Source of the DNA: Vibrio tubiashii ATCC 19109
GTDB lineage: Bacteria > Pseudomonadota > Gammaproteobacteria > Enterobacterales > Vibrionaceae
Assembly: GCF_000772105.1 (NCBI RefSeq)
Contig: NZ_CP009354.1
Coordinates: 1,860,001-1,924,000 of the forward strand
Length of the DNA: 64,000 bases
Reading direction: 5' to 3'
In this document: positions 28,503 to 36,635 of the stretch, one piece after another
Position numbering within the stretch: position 1 is the first letter of the stretch
Layout: the number at the start of each line of letters is the position of its first letter
Translations under genes and position numbers: made by a program
The notes under the pieces: model-generated
Told to the model about the DNA's origin: nothing
The model's database searches: none
What the model saw: only the letters and a program-made list of their open reading frames with translations

Positions 28503-28579
28503 TCCCTACTCCATGGAATTTTGAATATGCGCCACTATGAGTTTGTGGCGCTTTATAAAACAAATTTTCTTGGGCTTCG

Positions 28580-28604
28580 AGATAGGTGACAATGTCACCT
28601 ATCT
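28580..28604 (-). repeat. Long hairpin in the dctP-dctQ gap
   Basis: Two 12-bp arms, AGATAGGTGACA and TGTCACCTATCT, with a single central base. It lies just after the dctP stop with no T-tract following on the minus strand. This is the usual place for a hairpin that protects a binding-protein mRNA or thins out transcription before the permease genes. Confidence 0.7.
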
Positions 28605-28613
28605 TATTTATTG

Positions 28614-29702
28614 TTATTGAGCTTGGCTGTTTAGATACGCGCGGTGAGAAATATCAGTCCACGAACGTACTTGCTTGAGGTAATCAGCTTGAGATTTTTG
28701 AATCTCTTTCGCTAACTCATCTTTCTCCGCATGTTTCGCTAGTAGGCGATCATTTGCTTCACGAAGCGCGTTCATCACCTCTGGCGGGAAGTCTTTAACC
28801 TGTACGTCAGGATATTCTGACTTAATAGATACCCAGTTCTTACCACTTTCGTGAGTTGCTTGAGTGTACATATCATAAGCGGCGGTACGCATTGCGACAC
28901 GTAGAATTTCACGAAGATCTTCTGGAAGACGCTCATAGGTACGCTTGTTAACTAGGAACTGCAGCTCTGAACCTGGCTCATGCCAACCTGTGTAGTAGTA
29001 TGGTGCAATCTTGTGGAAGCCCATACGAAGGTCAAGAGATGGACCTACCCACTCCAGAGCATCAATCGTACGACGCTCTAGAGAAGTATAAAGCTCACCC
29101 GGTGCAATGTTGGTTGGCTTAGCGCCTAGCTCTGCCAAGATCTCTCCCGCGAAACCAGGGATACGCATTTTCAGACCCTGTAAATCTTCAACCGAGTTGA
29201 TCTCTTTTTGGAACCAACCACCCATCTGGATATCGGTGTTACCACCTGGGAAAGAAAGAAGGTTGTGTGGAGAATAAACTTGCTCCATCAGCTCCATACC
29301 ACCACCGTGATAGAACCATGCATATTGCTCTGCTGGGGTCATACCAAACGGCATAGAAGTGAAGTAAAGCGTATTCGGTACTTTACCTTTCCAGTAGTAA
29401 GAGCCAGAGTGACCTAGGTCGTACTGCCCGGATTTCACCATATCGAAAATACCGAGCGGCGCTTTGTGTTTGTTTGCCGAGTCGATACGAATTTGCAATC
29501 GACCATTAGACATCTTCTCAGCCATTGCAGCCATGTTCTTAGTCGCATCACCAAATACTGGGAAGTTTGGTCCCCAAGTTTCAGCTAGCTTCAAGCGATA
29601 CACTTTTTCAGCTGCAGTAGCCGAAGTCGCTGCCATAACCAAAGCAGCCGCCATCGCGGTTCCTTTTAACACTCTTTTTAGAGATTGTTTGATAAGACTC
29701 AT
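28614..29702 (-). CDS. dctP: TRAP transporter substrate-binding protein
   Basis: 362-residue periplasmic binding protein with signal peptide (MSLIKQSLKRVLKGTAMAAA, cleaved near ATA-AEK). ALEWVGPSLDLRMGFHKIAP and YYYTGWHEPGSELQF resemble the TakP-like subgroup that binds 2-oxo acids or similar carboxylates; the invariant arginine lies in MRIPGFAGE. ATG 29702 follows AAAGGAC; the longer frame from 29741 has no such site. First gene of the operon. Confidence 0.93.
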   Translation of the reverse strand: MSLIKQSLKRVLKGTAMAAALVMAATSATAAEKVYRLKLAETWGPNFPVFGDATKNMAAMAEKMSNGRLQIRIDSANKHKAPLGIFDMVKSGQYDLGHSGSYYWKGKVPNTLYFTSMPFGMTPAEQYAWFYHGGGMELMEQVYSPHNLLSFPGGNTDIQMGGWFQKEINSVEDLQGLKMRIPGFAGEILAELGAKPTNIAPGELYTSLERRTIDALEWVGPSLDLRMGFHKIAPYYYTGWHEPGSELQFLVNKRTYERLPEDLREILRVAMRTAAYDMYTQATHESGKNWVSIKSEYPDVQVKDFPPEVMNALREANDRLLAKHAEKDELAKEIQKSQADYLKQVRSWTDISHRAYLNSQAQ

Positions 29703-29841
29703 GTTCACGTCCTTTGTTAACGGGCCATACTTTTTAGGCATGTTCTATTTCTCATACAGAGTGGTTCATCAATAACCAATATGAAATAGGCGCGAACACG
29801 GACTGGTTTTAACAACTAAGATGGCGCATAGACGAAAGAAT

Positions 29842-29943
29842 TACGTAGTAATACGTAGAAAATAGGACAACAAGAATCTTATAGCTATATAAATCAGGCA
29901 GATAAAATCAACCACCAAGGTTGATGCTTACAGATTATACGTA
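29842..29943. promoter_or_regulatory. Repeated TACGTA motifs upstream of the TRAP operon
   Basis: TACGTA occurs at 29842-29847, 29852-29857 and 29938-29943. The first two are 10 bp apart, one helical turn. The cluster lies 140-240 bp upstream of dctP. Palindromic hexamers spaced this way fit dimers of a LuxR-type response regulator, such as the one encoded in the same operon; binding is inferred. Confidence 0.45.
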
Positions 29944-30008
29944 GTTATGTGCACAAGAAGGAATTGATGAAAAATGTGACAAAAGTATTAAACATAATTT
30001 ATAGAAAT

Positions 30009-30034
30009 GAAAAAGCCCCGACACTGTCGAGGCT
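30009..30034 (-). terminator. Terminator for the lysine/alanine-rich gene
   Basis: On the minus strand the hairpin AGCCTCGAC / GTCGGGGCT (one T:G wobble) is followed by TTTTT. It lies downstream of the gene that ends at 30078. Confidence 0.8.
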
Positions 30035-30077
30035 CCGAAGGTGCTAGAATCCAATTAAATGGATTTGCTAGTGGCAA

Positions 30078-30452
30078 TTAAACTGCTTTATAGATAACTT
30101 TGTTGCCAGCTAGTTGCTCTTTAACCACTAGGTTTTCTTCTAGAAGTTTCTTAAGAGCGCCTGTTGCCCAAGATGCTGCTTTAGCGTCTTCTTGACCAGC
30201 CGCTAGGCCGATACCTTTCGGGTTGATACCTTCAGCGTTGTTAACAACGATATCTAGAACTTGTTGCTGCTTTGGAGTAAGCGCAACGTCAGTTGTTTTA
30301 GCTGCTGCTACAACTTTCTCCGCTGCTGCTTTTACAGCTACTTTCTTCTCAACTGCAGGCTTAGCTTTCTTTGTTGCTTCAACGTTCGCAACTGTCGCTT
30401 TAATGCGTTTTTGCAGTTTAAGCTGCACTTTACGCTTATGAGCAAGTCTCAT
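30078..30452 (-). CDS. Basic lysine/alanine-rich protein with winged-helix-like C-terminus
   Basis: 124 residues in two parts. The N-terminal half is a lysine/alanine-rich, histone-H1-like tail with repeats such as KKVAVKAAAEKVVAAAK. The C-terminal half (TPKQQQVLDIVVNNAEGI, ATGALKKLLEENLVVKEQL) has the helix pattern of a small winged-helix DNA-binding domain. ATG 30452 follows GGAGAAATACTCG. Its own strong terminator supports an abundant single-gene transcript. A nucleoid-associated or DNA-binding role is inferred; the family is not recognised. Confidence 0.7.
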   Translation of the reverse strand: MRLAHKRKVQLKLQKRIKATVANVEATKKAKPAVEKKVAVKAAAEKVVAAAKTTDVALTPKQQQVLDIVVNNAEGINPKGIGLAAGQEDAKAASWATGALKKLLEENLVVKEQLAGNKVIYKAV

Positions 30453-30673
30453 CGAGTATTTCTCCATTTCACTGCATACGGAGCAGTGGTGAAAATTTGA
30501 AGCGCGATTTATACCAAAAATTTGCTCGCATTTACAGGGTATGAGCGGCTTTATGCCACAAAAATACGCGATACAGCGACATGCGACTACAATTTAATCA
30601 ATAACCCAAGTGATCGAATCTTCAACTACTGATTATATAAACAGATGTATTTGTTGTTGTGAGAAAAGCCTGT

Positions 30674-31342
30674 ATGCAAACCGTACACCTAACCAATCAA
30701 CCCTTTGTTTTTTCATCTATCACAGTGAGATGGCTTAGTGGAATTTTCACGATTGGCTGTCTGTTTTTGCTACTTTACGCACCAGGTTGGCAACAAGCTC
30801 TACTGACCGCCGTCGCTGTCGCGGCACTAATTGGATTTGGCTATGTGCTTATTCTAAAAAGCACCGTCAAGTTCACCCTTACCGCAACCCATTTTCAGCA
30901 ACATTTGTTTAAAGGAGGCTGGGTCATACAGTGGAGCAACGTGCAAAAGATTGGTATTTGTACCTTTGAGCAAGATGGATGGCATCAACCTTTGCCTTGG
31001 ATTGGCATTAAACTCAAACACTACTCACCCTACTTAACCAGTATCTGCCCGCGAATTGCTACAGAAATCTTACTCAGTCAGCGTGCGCTTTTATACCTTG
31101 GCGCTCGTCAACATCAGCAGGGTGAGCAGTTCGAGGACATCGTGCTCGACTCACACGCCTATCGCAACTCTGACGGAAAAGAGTTTAAAGGGCTGTTAGC
31201 TATGTTAGCGAACAGAATGAGATATCAGCGAGAGTATTATGACTATGATATTTTTATCTCAGCCAATGACCTTGACCGCTCACCAGAAGAATTTGTTGGC
31301 TTAGTGCGCCGATATCTTGCAGCGGCGGAAACTGAGGTATAA
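30674..31342 (+). CDS. Membrane protein, probable DUF2982 family
   Basis: About 222 residues with two N-terminal membrane helices (about 15-60) and a cytoplasmic domain with KFTLTATHFQQHLFKGGWVI and YDYDIFISANDLDRSPEEF. The pattern fits the Vibrio-restricted DUF2982 family as I remember it. Function unknown. ATG 30674 is used; GTG 30659 is an alternative. Confidence 0.65.
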   Translation: MQTVHLTNQPFVFSSITVRWLSGIFTIGCLFLLLYAPGWQQALLTAVAVAALIGFGYVLILKSTVKFTLTATHFQQHLFKGGWVIQWSNVQKIGICTFEQDGWHQPLPWIGIKLKHYSPYLTSICPRIATEILLSQRALLYLGARQHQQGEQFEDIVLDSHAYRNSDGKEFKGLLAMLANRMRYQREYYDYDIFISANDLDRSPEEFVGLVRRYLAAAETEV

Positions 31343-31364
31343 AAAAGGCCACAAAAAGTGGCCC
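31341..31364 (-). terminator. Convergent terminator
   Basis: Hairpin with arms GGCCAC / GTGGCC. On the minus strand it is followed by six Ts, so it mainly ends the metallo-hydrolase gene; it may also serve the plus-strand DUF2982 gene. Confidence 0.8.
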
Positions 31365-31388
31365 AGTTCGAAAGATCATTTCTACTGT

Positions 31389-32045
31389 TTAATACAGAGG
31401 CATTTCATCAGCAACAAATGGGTTTGATGCACGCTCACGACCAAAGGTTGACTCTGGTCCGTGTCCTGGCACGAAGCGAACTTCACTACCTAGCGGCCAT
31501 AACTTACCTTTAATCGACGCAATCAGAGTATCGAAGTCACCTTTAGGGAAATCGGTACGACCAACAGAGCCGTTAAACAGAACATCACCAACAAAAGCGA
31601 GCTTAGATTCCTCACTAAATAAAACCACATGACCTGGCGTGTGACCCGGCGTATGAATAACATCCATAACCTGATTACCAAACGTGACTTGATCGCCATC
31701 GTTTAGCCATTGGTTTGGTTCAAAAGCTTCTGTTAGTGGGAAGCCAAACATCTGGCTCTGCCCCTCTAGGCCTTGTAGCCAAAAGTTATCATCCTTATGA
31801 GGACCGACGATCTCCACGCCACCCAACTCACGAGATAAAGGCTCTGTTCCGCCAACATGATCGAGGTGACCATGAGTTAAAACAAGATTAACAACCTTCA
31901 CACCAAGCTCTTTGATCAGCATTGCTAGCTGTTTAACATCACCGCCGGGATCGACAACAATGCCTTCCATGGTTTCATCACACCAAACAATGGAGCAGTT
32001 CTGAGAAAAAGAAGTAACAGGAACGACTTGGTACTTAAGTGACAT
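31389..32045 (-). CDS. ycbL: MBL-fold metallo-hydrolase, YcbL type
   Basis: 218-residue glyoxalase II-like hydrolase. The zinc motif THGHLDHVGG, then HTPGHTPGHVVL, FVGDVLFNGSVGRTD and FVPGHGPESTFG are all present. The shorter length and lack of the glyoxalase II C-terminal substrate domain fit YcbL-type thioesterases. In E. coli ycbB, ycbK and ycbL are neighbours, as here. Confidence 0.88.
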   Translation of the reverse strand: MSLKYQVVPVTSFSQNCSIVWCDETMEGIVVDPGGDVKQLAMLIKELGVKVVNLVLTHGHLDHVGGTEPLSRELGGVEIVGPHKDDNFWLQGLEGQSQMFGFPLTEAFEPNQWLNDGDQVTFGNQVMDVIHTPGHTPGHVVLFSEESKLAFVGDVLFNGSVGRTDFPKGDFDTLIASIKGKLWPLGSEVRFVPGHGPESTFGRERASNPFVADEMPLY

Positions 32046-32122
32046 AGCTTAACCTTGATATAAATCTAAACTGGCTGAACTATGACACTTGCCCGCCATT
32101 TTGACAACTCTGAACAAGAAGT

Positions 32123-32665
32123 TTACGCCCAGTAGCGAACTGGCCCTGTATCGATGTGAACAAAGTTACTCTTGGGATAATAGCCCACCCCGCCAAACTT
32201 AAGCTCACGTGCGACATCTCGAACTTGTTTTAGGTTAACTCCATCAAGACGAAAATCTATCGCTTGACCTAGCATGTGGTAGCTCTTCTTTGCCACACCG
32301 CTCGACTGGCCACGTAGTGCCTCGTTTGTCGCAGGCGAACGATAACCAGAGATGATCTGTACTTCAGCTTCGACGCCAAGTTCTTTTTGAATTTGGCTGA
32401 TGTGATCGAACAAGCGCTTGTCCATCGCGTGCACTTCGTTGCGTCTAAAGTCACGGCATAGATGATTCAAACGACCAAGCTCTTTGTCGATATAGTTGCT
32501 GCCATCGAAATAACACGTTTCAAGCGCTTCGCGGGTATGTAGGTTGGTTAAGGCTAATGAGCGAGGTTGATCAGGATAAGATGCCCAAGCCACACTTGGT
32601 GCGCAACTCGCTACGACTAAACCACTTCCGGCCAGCTTAATAAAATCTCGTCGGGATAATGCCAC
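32123..32665 (-). CDS. mepK: Murein endopeptidase MepK/YcbK family, Tat-exported
   Basis: 180 residues with a twin-arginine signal (SRRDFIKLAGSGLVVASC). The mature part has YRSPATNEALRG, SYHMLGQAIDF and FVHIDTGPVRYW, the zinc ligands of the peptidase M15/DUF882 fold. MepK cuts D,D and L,D crosslinks in peptidoglycan in E. coli. It lies beside the L,D-transpeptidase gene, whose products it can cleave. Confidence 0.88.
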   Translation of the reverse strand: MALSRRDFIKLAGSGLVVASCAPSVAWASYPDQPRSLALTNLHTREALETCYFDGSNYIDKELGRLNHLCRDFRRNEVHAMDKRLFDHISQIQKELGVEAEVQIISGYRSPATNEALRGQSSGVAKKSYHMLGQAIDFRLDGVNLKQVRDVARELKFGGVGYYPKSNFVHIDTGPVRYWA

Positions 32666-32848
32666 TTTAAATTTCCTTCACAATCTTGTTGCCCTAACGT
32701 GTCAAACGGCGACACTACCGAACTCTATTGTGAAGTGCAAATGCATAAAACATGCTCAAAGTCGCATTGTATTCGCTATTTTTTGCTTAACTATTGAACC
32801 TATTAATAAAATTGTTTTTGGAAAATAAACGTAAAGAGTCTGTCAATT

Positions 32849-34420
32849 CTAGCCCTTTGTGTAACGAAATCTGTCTAGGCGGTAAATATCTTCCCTGTAG
32901 TGGACATTCCCTTCCTCATACCATGCCGTTTGATAAATGATATGTACCGGGATACGGCTTTTTAGGGGAATCGATTGATTCGGTATAGGTTCTACTGGCT
33001 CACTCTCTTGCGCAGTTTCTTCCTCTTCCATGTTTAGTCCTTGAGATTCAAGCAGTGTCACCGCAAAGAGATCCGCATTCTCTACTCGGATACACCCTGA
33101 ACTAAATGCCCTTTGCGTTTCATCGAATAACCCTTTGCTCGGTGTATCATGAAGGTAAATGGCACGTCGATTCGGCGTATTGAATTTATACAGCCCCAAC
33201 GCGTTGGCATTACCCGACAACTGTGTCATTCGATACGGGAACGAACTCGGTCTTAGATTCTCCCAATCAATTTCTTCAGGGTTAATCACCTCGCTAGAAC
33301 CCCATTTAGGCACAATCTTAATATTTTGGCGAGTGAGATACTCAACATCTTCCTTCACCTTTGGAATAATATCTTCCACCATGATTTTCCACGGTACATT
33401 CCAGGTTGGATTCAAGATAAGTGAGTCTAATTTTGTATTCATAACAGGTGTCGGTCGACCTTTGCGACCCACCACCACTTTCGATTCAAACAGTTGCTCC
33501 CCTTGCGCCCAGTACTTCATCTCGAAGCTTGGTACATTCACTACGATGATAGTGTCACGCTGATTTGGCCAGTATCGAATCCGCTCCGCATTGATAGCAA
33601 GTGTTGACAAGCGCTTTTCTATGGGTAGGTTTAACCACTTAATCGTATCAGGGCCAATAATGCCATCTTCCTTTAGGCCATGCAGTCTTTGAAATTGCTT
33701 AATAGCGGTCTCTAGTGTGCTATCAAACCAAGTCACATCCTTTCTGACATCGATCAGATCAACATCGACAACTTCTAATCGTTGAAGCAAAGCCTCTCTA
33801 TTAGTGAGTTTGTCTCCGACTTGCTTTAACCCTTGTTGCACGTACAAGGGGGTATCCAACTTCTGAAACTTGATTAGGTGGAGGTAGGTATCGATCAGAT
33901 ATTGGTAACCAGCAGAGTCAGGGGTGTAACGGTCAATGAGATCGCCTAATGATTGCTGTGCGATTGCGCGATGAGTAGCAATCAGTGAACTGTTTGGTGG
34001 CAGTGGTAAGCTATGAGCCATCTTCTTGTCAAAGAACCATTTATTACCGCTGGTTATAGAGTTCTCCGCATAGCTAAGGTAGAGAAGCAATGTGTCCGTT
34101 GCCAGTACATCATATTCAAACCAACGGTTACTCTTACGATAAAATTGCAAATAACTAAGTTGACGGGAAAACAGAGAACTAAAACTGGCGTGATGAATGA
34201 CTTCGAGTTGAAACTCCAGCTTGCTGCTTTGCTGAAGATCAAACCAGATCATCTGAGAATCATTGTTGCGGTATATATCTTCGACGACAGCGGGATATTG
34301 AAGTAAGCGATGCAGTTGGCTATCAGGCTCAAGCCAACCAATTTGGTTAAAGTATTGTGTTGCAAAGGTCGTCGAAGGCGCAAGGCACAACACTAACAAC
34401 CAACAAGTCCATTTTCCCAT
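32849..34420 (-). CDS. ldtD: L,D-transpeptidase LdtD (YcbB)
   Basis: 523-residue periplasmic enzyme that makes 3-3 crosslinks in peptidoglycan. Signal peptide MGKWTCWLLVLCLAPSTTFA, a scaffold domain, a peptidoglycan-binding repeat (FQRLHGLKEDGIIGPDTIKW), and the YkuD catalytic domain with HDTPSKGLF and the cysteine in SSGCIRVEN. ATG 34420 follows GGAGGGC; upstream in-frame starts at 34468 and 34435 are less likely. Pairs functionally with mepK. Confidence 0.93.
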   Translation of the reverse strand: MGKWTCWLLVLCLAPSTTFATQYFNQIGWLEPDSQLHRLLQYPAVVEDIYRNNDSQMIWFDLQQSSKLEFQLEVIHHASFSSLFSRQLSYLQFYRKSNRWFEYDVLATDTLLLYLSYAENSITSGNKWFFDKKMAHSLPLPPNSSLIATHRAIAQQSLGDLIDRYTPDSAGYQYLIDTYLHLIKFQKLDTPLYVQQGLKQVGDKLTNREALLQRLEVVDVDLIDVRKDVTWFDSTLETAIKQFQRLHGLKEDGIIGPDTIKWLNLPIEKRLSTLAINAERIRYWPNQRDTIIVVNVPSFEMKYWAQGEQLFESKVVVGRKGRPTPVMNTKLDSLILNPTWNVPWKIMVEDIIPKVKEDVEYLTRQNIKIVPKWGSSEVINPEEIDWENLRPSSFPYRMTQLSGNANALGLYKFNTPNRRAIYLHDTPSKGLFDETQRAFSSGCIRVENADLFAVTLLESQGLNMEEEETAQESEPVEPIPNQSIPLKSRIPVHIIYQTAWYEEGNVHYREDIYRLDRFRYTKG

Positions 34421-34528
34421 TGCTTTGCCCTCCGCCATACTCAGAATATAAAGTATGGCAGAGTTCAAGACCGTGAGTGTGACTTGTTTTTGAAACTTTT
34501 GTCGGTCTCTCTATTTTTGTTCTATTTA

Positions 34529-35605
34529 TTAACTAATTACCGACCAATGATTATCCCACTGGATTCCAGAGCGGACGACCTGCTTATCACCAGGCTGGCG
34601 TTGGCTAACGACTCCCCCTGCACCCGAACTGACCTTAAAGGTCTCGCCTTGCACTACAACACCCGAAGCGTCAGGCAATGGAGAAAGCTCAACTAGCTGT
34701 TGGGTATGTTTAGACCAAATACCGTAGCAATTTCCGCGAGGTGACGTGGCTAGAATCCAGTCTTCTGTTGCGGCGATACTTGCAATGTAATGATTAAAAC
34801 GTGCCCACTGTTCCGGTTCCGCTTCAAGTGAGACTAACTCGCCTCCTTTGGTATGCATCGCAAGTAGAGAAGGATACTCGTCAGGCTCTCCTCGGTATTG
34901 CTGGCCACACAAAACCGTCTCAGATCCATCATGCGCTAAGTGACGAATACTCAGCTTATGGTCACTCAAACCCACTTGCTCAACCAACTCTCCATTACGG
35001 TCAAGATAACTCAGGCTCGGGGTCATTGAATCTAGGTTGAGTGGCGCTCTTCCATTGGTATGAACACCACCCACCCCTATTACGAGTGAGTCATCTGGCA
35101 TGACAATCACTTCATGGGGCCCTAATCCGAACCCAGTAAACTCCGCGACCTTTTCATATCCTGCGATGACATCATAAACACCGATAATACCTCGGCTTGT
35201 CCCCCGCTCACCTTCGGTCGCGTAGAGCCATTTTCCGTCATTGGAGTACACACCATGACCATAATAATGGCGTTTATTATCGGCAGGTCTGAGCTTTATT
35301 GACTCTCCAGTCTGATAGTCAAACACTTGGAAGTAAGTACCTGGTCTGCGTGCAAAAGCGACTGCATGCCTTAGCGCCGAATTCGAAGCAACACCATGAC
35401 CACGTTCAGGCAACGGCACTTGACGAATCGGCAACCCATTTTGATCGGCGACGACCGCATTAAAACGGTCGCGGCCAGAGATTGAACAACCAATTAACGT
35501 TGGCGTAGCGCTTTGCGTCGACGTCGAAACACAGCCAGCCAACGGATAAGCCGCCCCCAAAAGAGCGGCTTTAAGTAGTGAACGTCTTGTGTTATCAGTC
35601 ACCAT
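34529..35605 (-). CDS. DUF1513 periplasmic beta-propeller-like protein
   Basis: 358 residues with a twin-arginine-like signal and lipobox-like end (NTRRSLLKAALLGAAYPLAG then C). The mature part contains repeated short WD-like blades (GHGVYSNDGKWLYATE, GLGPHEVIVMPDDSLVIGVG) typical of DUF1513. It is the last gene of the imelysin/di-haem cluster and its start overlaps the previous gene by 11 bp. The precise role in iron handling is not known. Confidence 0.85.
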   Translation of the reverse strand: MVTDNTRRSLLKAALLGAAYPLAGCVSTSTQSATPTLIGCSISGRDRFNAVVADQNGLPIRQVPLPERGHGVASNSALRHAVAFARRPGTYFQVFDYQTGESIKLRPADNKRHYYGHGVYSNDGKWLYATEGERGTSRGIIGVYDVIAGYEKVAEFTGFGLGPHEVIVMPDDSLVIGVGGVHTNGRAPLNLDSMTPSLSYLDRNGELVEQVGLSDHKLSIRHLAHDGSETVLCGQQYRGEPDEYPSLLAMHTKGGELVSLEAEPEQWARFNHYIASIAATEDWILATSPRGNCYGIWSKHTQQLVELSPLPDASGVVVQGETFKVSSGAGGVVSQRQPGDKQVVRSGIQWDNHWSVIS

Positions 35606-36629
35606 CGGTTGCGTTAAAACCTATAATGACGCCCAATTCAATCGCGACTTCTTCGTGGATCAAATACTTAAGCTGTTCTAGCTTGTTGTATTGTGAGTAA
35701 GCCTTCTGGTAGCCCTGTTTGGTTTGCAACATATCGAACAGACTTTCATCGCTTGGCCAAGTTTCAACTGTCATCGCAAACTGATTGGAAATGCTGTCTG
35801 CTAGCGTCGCTTTGCCTTTTTCACGCAACAACGCGTTTAAACCCTTTCCATTGGCAAAATAGAGTGCTTGCATCGCTTCAACATTTGCCTTCAAGTTTTG
35901 CATGGAAGTTTCTGAGCGCCATGACTCAGCAAAGTAAGGACGTGGCTTGCCAAAATTAGCCAGCGGACGACTCATCTTTTTCATGCTGTATTCAAGCTGA
36001 TTCGATAGCAGCGCGATATACTCTGATTCCCACTGTTTCTCATCAAGACCGACCCAAGGGTTCGTTACCCACGCTTGGGCGATTTTTCCCGCATTCAACT
36101 CAATGTTAGCGCTAATAGCTTGGGCCGTTTCACATGTCTGTGGATTCCCCGTCAGGTTTGATGCTTTGTCATACAGCAACCACTCAATAGAGCCCAAACC
36201 TTGCACTGTCACACTCTGAAGAGCAATATCTTGCTGAGTCCAAGCCTTAGGTTGCTTGATCAGGCTGCTCATCTTGCGACCTGTGGTGTTTTTCTTATCT
36301 GGCCAAAATTGAATATTCCAACTTTGCGCCAATGCCGCTTCTGGCCCACGTTCCTGCCCTTGCAACGCCATCCACGCAAGCATGGTTTGATGCCACTGCT
36401 CTTTAACCATGTTCAGATCAGAATTAGAAGCGCAGTAGCCTGAAACAGACTGTGCCAGCTTAGCCGATTCATTTTTAAAGGCGTGCGCTGATGCAAATTC
36501 TACTTCATACACACCTTGGCTAAGATGATTGGTGCTTTGTGGCTGTGCGTCTTCTGGCTGTGAAGTTTGACAACCACTCATAGCGATTGCAGCCGCAGCT
36601 ACTAATACATAATGCTTTTGTTTCATCAT
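35595..36629 (-). CDS. Imelysin-family lipoprotein
   Basis: 344 residues with a lipoprotein signal (VLVAAAAIAMSGC). The mature part is helical with the imelysin (peptidase M75-like) fold pattern: MVKEQWHQTMLAWMALQGQE and LGSIEWLLYD. The GxHxxE motif of classical imelysins is replaced by SIEW, so the metal site may be changed. It lies 6 bp downstream of the di-haem gene. Family members are periplasmic or outer-membrane proteins induced by iron limitation. Confidence 0.85.
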   Translation of the reverse strand: MMKQKHYVLVAAAAIAMSGCQTSQPEDAQPQSTNHLSQGVYEVEFASAHAFKNESAKLAQSVSGYCASNSDLNMVKEQWHQTMLAWMALQGQERGPEAALAQSWNIQFWPDKKNTTGRKMSSLIKQPKAWTQQDIALQSVTVQGLGSIEWLLYDKASNLTGNPQTCETAQAISANIELNAGKIAQAWVTNPWVGLDEKQWESEYIALLSNQLEYSMKKMSRPLANFGKPRPYFAESWRSETSMQNLKANVEAMQALYFANGKGLNALLREKGKATLADSISNQFAMTVETWPSDESLFDMLQTKQGYQKAYSQYNKLEQLKYLIHEEVAIELGVIIGFNATDGD

Positions 36630-36635
36630 TGAATC

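Noticed and set aside
33159..33563. 134-residue plus-strand frame opposite ldtD
   Set aside because: Lies wholly antisense to the catalytic domain of ldtD and has no ribosome-binding site.
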